Assembly (NCBI GenBank): GCA_017533785.1
Contig: JAFWII010000016.1
Coordinates: 1 to 41,627 of the forward strand
DNA from: Erysipelotrichaceae bacterium
Lineage (GTDB): Bacteria > Bacillota_I > Bacilli_A > Erysipelotrichales > Erysipelotrichaceae
DNA: 41,627 bases
Direction of reading: 5' to 3'
Below, piece by piece: positions 41,042 to 41,627 of this stretch; the stretch's first letter is position 1, and each line of letters begins with the position of its first letter. The position numbers were made by a program, and so were the translations under genes. The notes under the pieces were generated by a model. The model ran no database searches and was not told where the DNA came from. It saw only the letters and a list, made by a program, of their open reading frames with translations.

Positions 41042-41464
41042 ATGGAAATCGAGAATCTGAGTCAAATGAACGATCATCAGCTGCTTATGGAACTTCTTGA
41101 AAAACAGAAGGCCAAGGAAAGAAGAGACATGATCCGGACGGTCATCACCGTGCTCGTCATCCTTGGCGCGGTCATCTTCATCTGGTATCAGGTGCACCAG
41201 CTTCTGGCGATGATCGACACTGTCCGCGTTCCGCTGGAAACGATGTCCGCCACCGTTGAGGAATATGCCGCCGCCTTCGGCGACTTCGACTTCAAGTCGA
41301 TCGAAACGATCGCCGGCGCCTTCAAGACATTCGATCCAAAAGTCCTGGAGGATCTGAGCTCCGCCCTGGGCAAGTTCGATCCCAAGACACTGGAGACCAT
41401 GACCAAGGACATCAGTGACATCATGAAGCTGCTTGAACAGTTCAAGGCTCTGTTCGGAATGTAA
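41042..41464 (+). CDS. Small single-span membrane protein with FDPK repeats
   Basis: A 140-aa protein: charged N-terminus (MNDHQLLMELLEKQKAKE), one membrane span (about 33-52, VITVLVILGAVIFIWY), then an amphipathic region in which a short unit recurs (FDFKSIETI, FDPKVLEDL, FDPKTLETM), likely coiled helices. No family recognised; it resembles small division- or envelope-associated proteins only in layout. GGGAGAAACAC precedes the ATG, and the gene lies 35 bases after the methyltransferase, so the two are probably co-transcribed. Confidence 0.7.
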   Translation: MEIENLSQMNDHQLLMELLEKQKAKERRDMIRTVITVLVILGAVIFIWYQVHQLLAMIDTVRVPLETMSATVEEYAAAFGDFDFKSIETIAGAFKTFDPKVLEDLSSALGKFDPKTLETMTKDISDIMKLLEQFKALFGM

Positions 41465-41526
41465 AAAGAAAAGAACCGTGCCATGCATAATGCCACTAAC
41501 TTAAGAAATCATATCTGAAGATCTTT

Positions 41527-41573
41527 AACCGCAGTTTCATCATTTTTTGATGAGAACTGCGGTTTTCTTTTCC
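41527..41573 (+). terminator. Terminator after the small membrane protein
   Basis: A long stem, AACCGCAGTT / AACTGCGGTT with an inner CATCA/TGATG helix, and a T-rich tail. The 54 bases beyond it to the window end show nothing I can support. Confidence 0.85.
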
Positions 41574-41627
41574 CTTCTGATCGTCGAATAGAAGATGAAT
41601 ATCATCCTTGTGATAAATATGAATGAT

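Noticed and set aside
1..41627. CRISPR arrays, prophage, integrative elements or a biosynthetic cluster
   Set aside because: None seen: no spaced repeats, no integrase, phage structural, restriction or conjugation genes beyond the IS end. The three tRNAs have no attached integrase or duplicated 3' end.

Overview
This is a 41.6-kb stretch of bacterial chromosome from a Bacillota-type organism of moderate GC. The gene content fits this: a PcrA-type helicase with a Tudor-like tail, the OhrR branch of MarR, a TrkA/TrkH potassium system, an NCS2 purine permease, and a large BadF/HgdC-type dehydratase activase. An Erysipelotrichia-like host is my guess from this content and is not proven by anything in the window. 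Almost everything is core or housekeeping. The only mobile DNA is the right end of an IS3-family element (IS150-like) at the left edge.

Layout. 1-284: IS right end. 302-3751: a DUF2130 protein, a CPBP membrane protease and an HtrA protease. 3840-6738: an EF-G-like GTPase downstream of an ankyrin-repeat gene, preceded by a 31-codon leader ORF and a terminator-like hairpin. 6812-10095: a four-gene operon (methyltransferase, RluA-type pseudouridine synthase, a VanY-like pseudoenzyme, a YgjP-type metallopeptidase), divergent from pcrA (10156-12306). 12320-16493: a dehydratase activase and its HgdB-like partner, split into two overlapping genes. 16641-21653: tRNA-His, an ACT-domain protein, patatin, rhomboid, a Q-rich DUF937 protein, a small unknown, a GNAT and an M18 aminopeptidase. 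21739-26649: a GT-C-like membrane protein, a gluzincin-like protein, a GNAT, an unknown and an RNA uridine methyltransferase. 26728-28214: purine permease with a possible regulatory RNA leader. 28274-33017: TrkH/TrkA, aldolase, OhrR-like regulator and FMN-type protein, probably one or two transcripts. 33106-36593: a YwaF-like membrane protein, AzlCD, a glutamine-amidotransferase-like hydrolase, tRNA-Leu and a 2-hydroxyacid dehydrogenase. 36689-41464: cyclophilin, nucleoside hydrolase, GlgA, tRNA-Thr, an RlmI-like methyltransferase and a small membrane protein.

Themes. Several genes act on RNA or the ribosome (EF-G-like protein, RluA, three methyltransferases, three tRNAs). Five or six encode proteases or relatives (CPBP, HtrA, YgjP, rhomboid, M18, a gluzincin), plus one apparently dead M15 peptidase.

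The most striking regulatory signal is a repeated arrangement in which a -10 box lies 6 to 9 bases before the start codon and no usable Shine-Dalgarno is present, as expected for leaderless mRNAs. It occurs at nine genes. Other genes here have ordinary promoters, leaders and good Shine-Dalgarno sites. The second most interesting signal is the leader before the ankyrin/EF-G operon: a short ORF ends Cys-Cys-Glu-stop with its stop codon inside the terminator stem, the layout of a translation-coupled attenuator.
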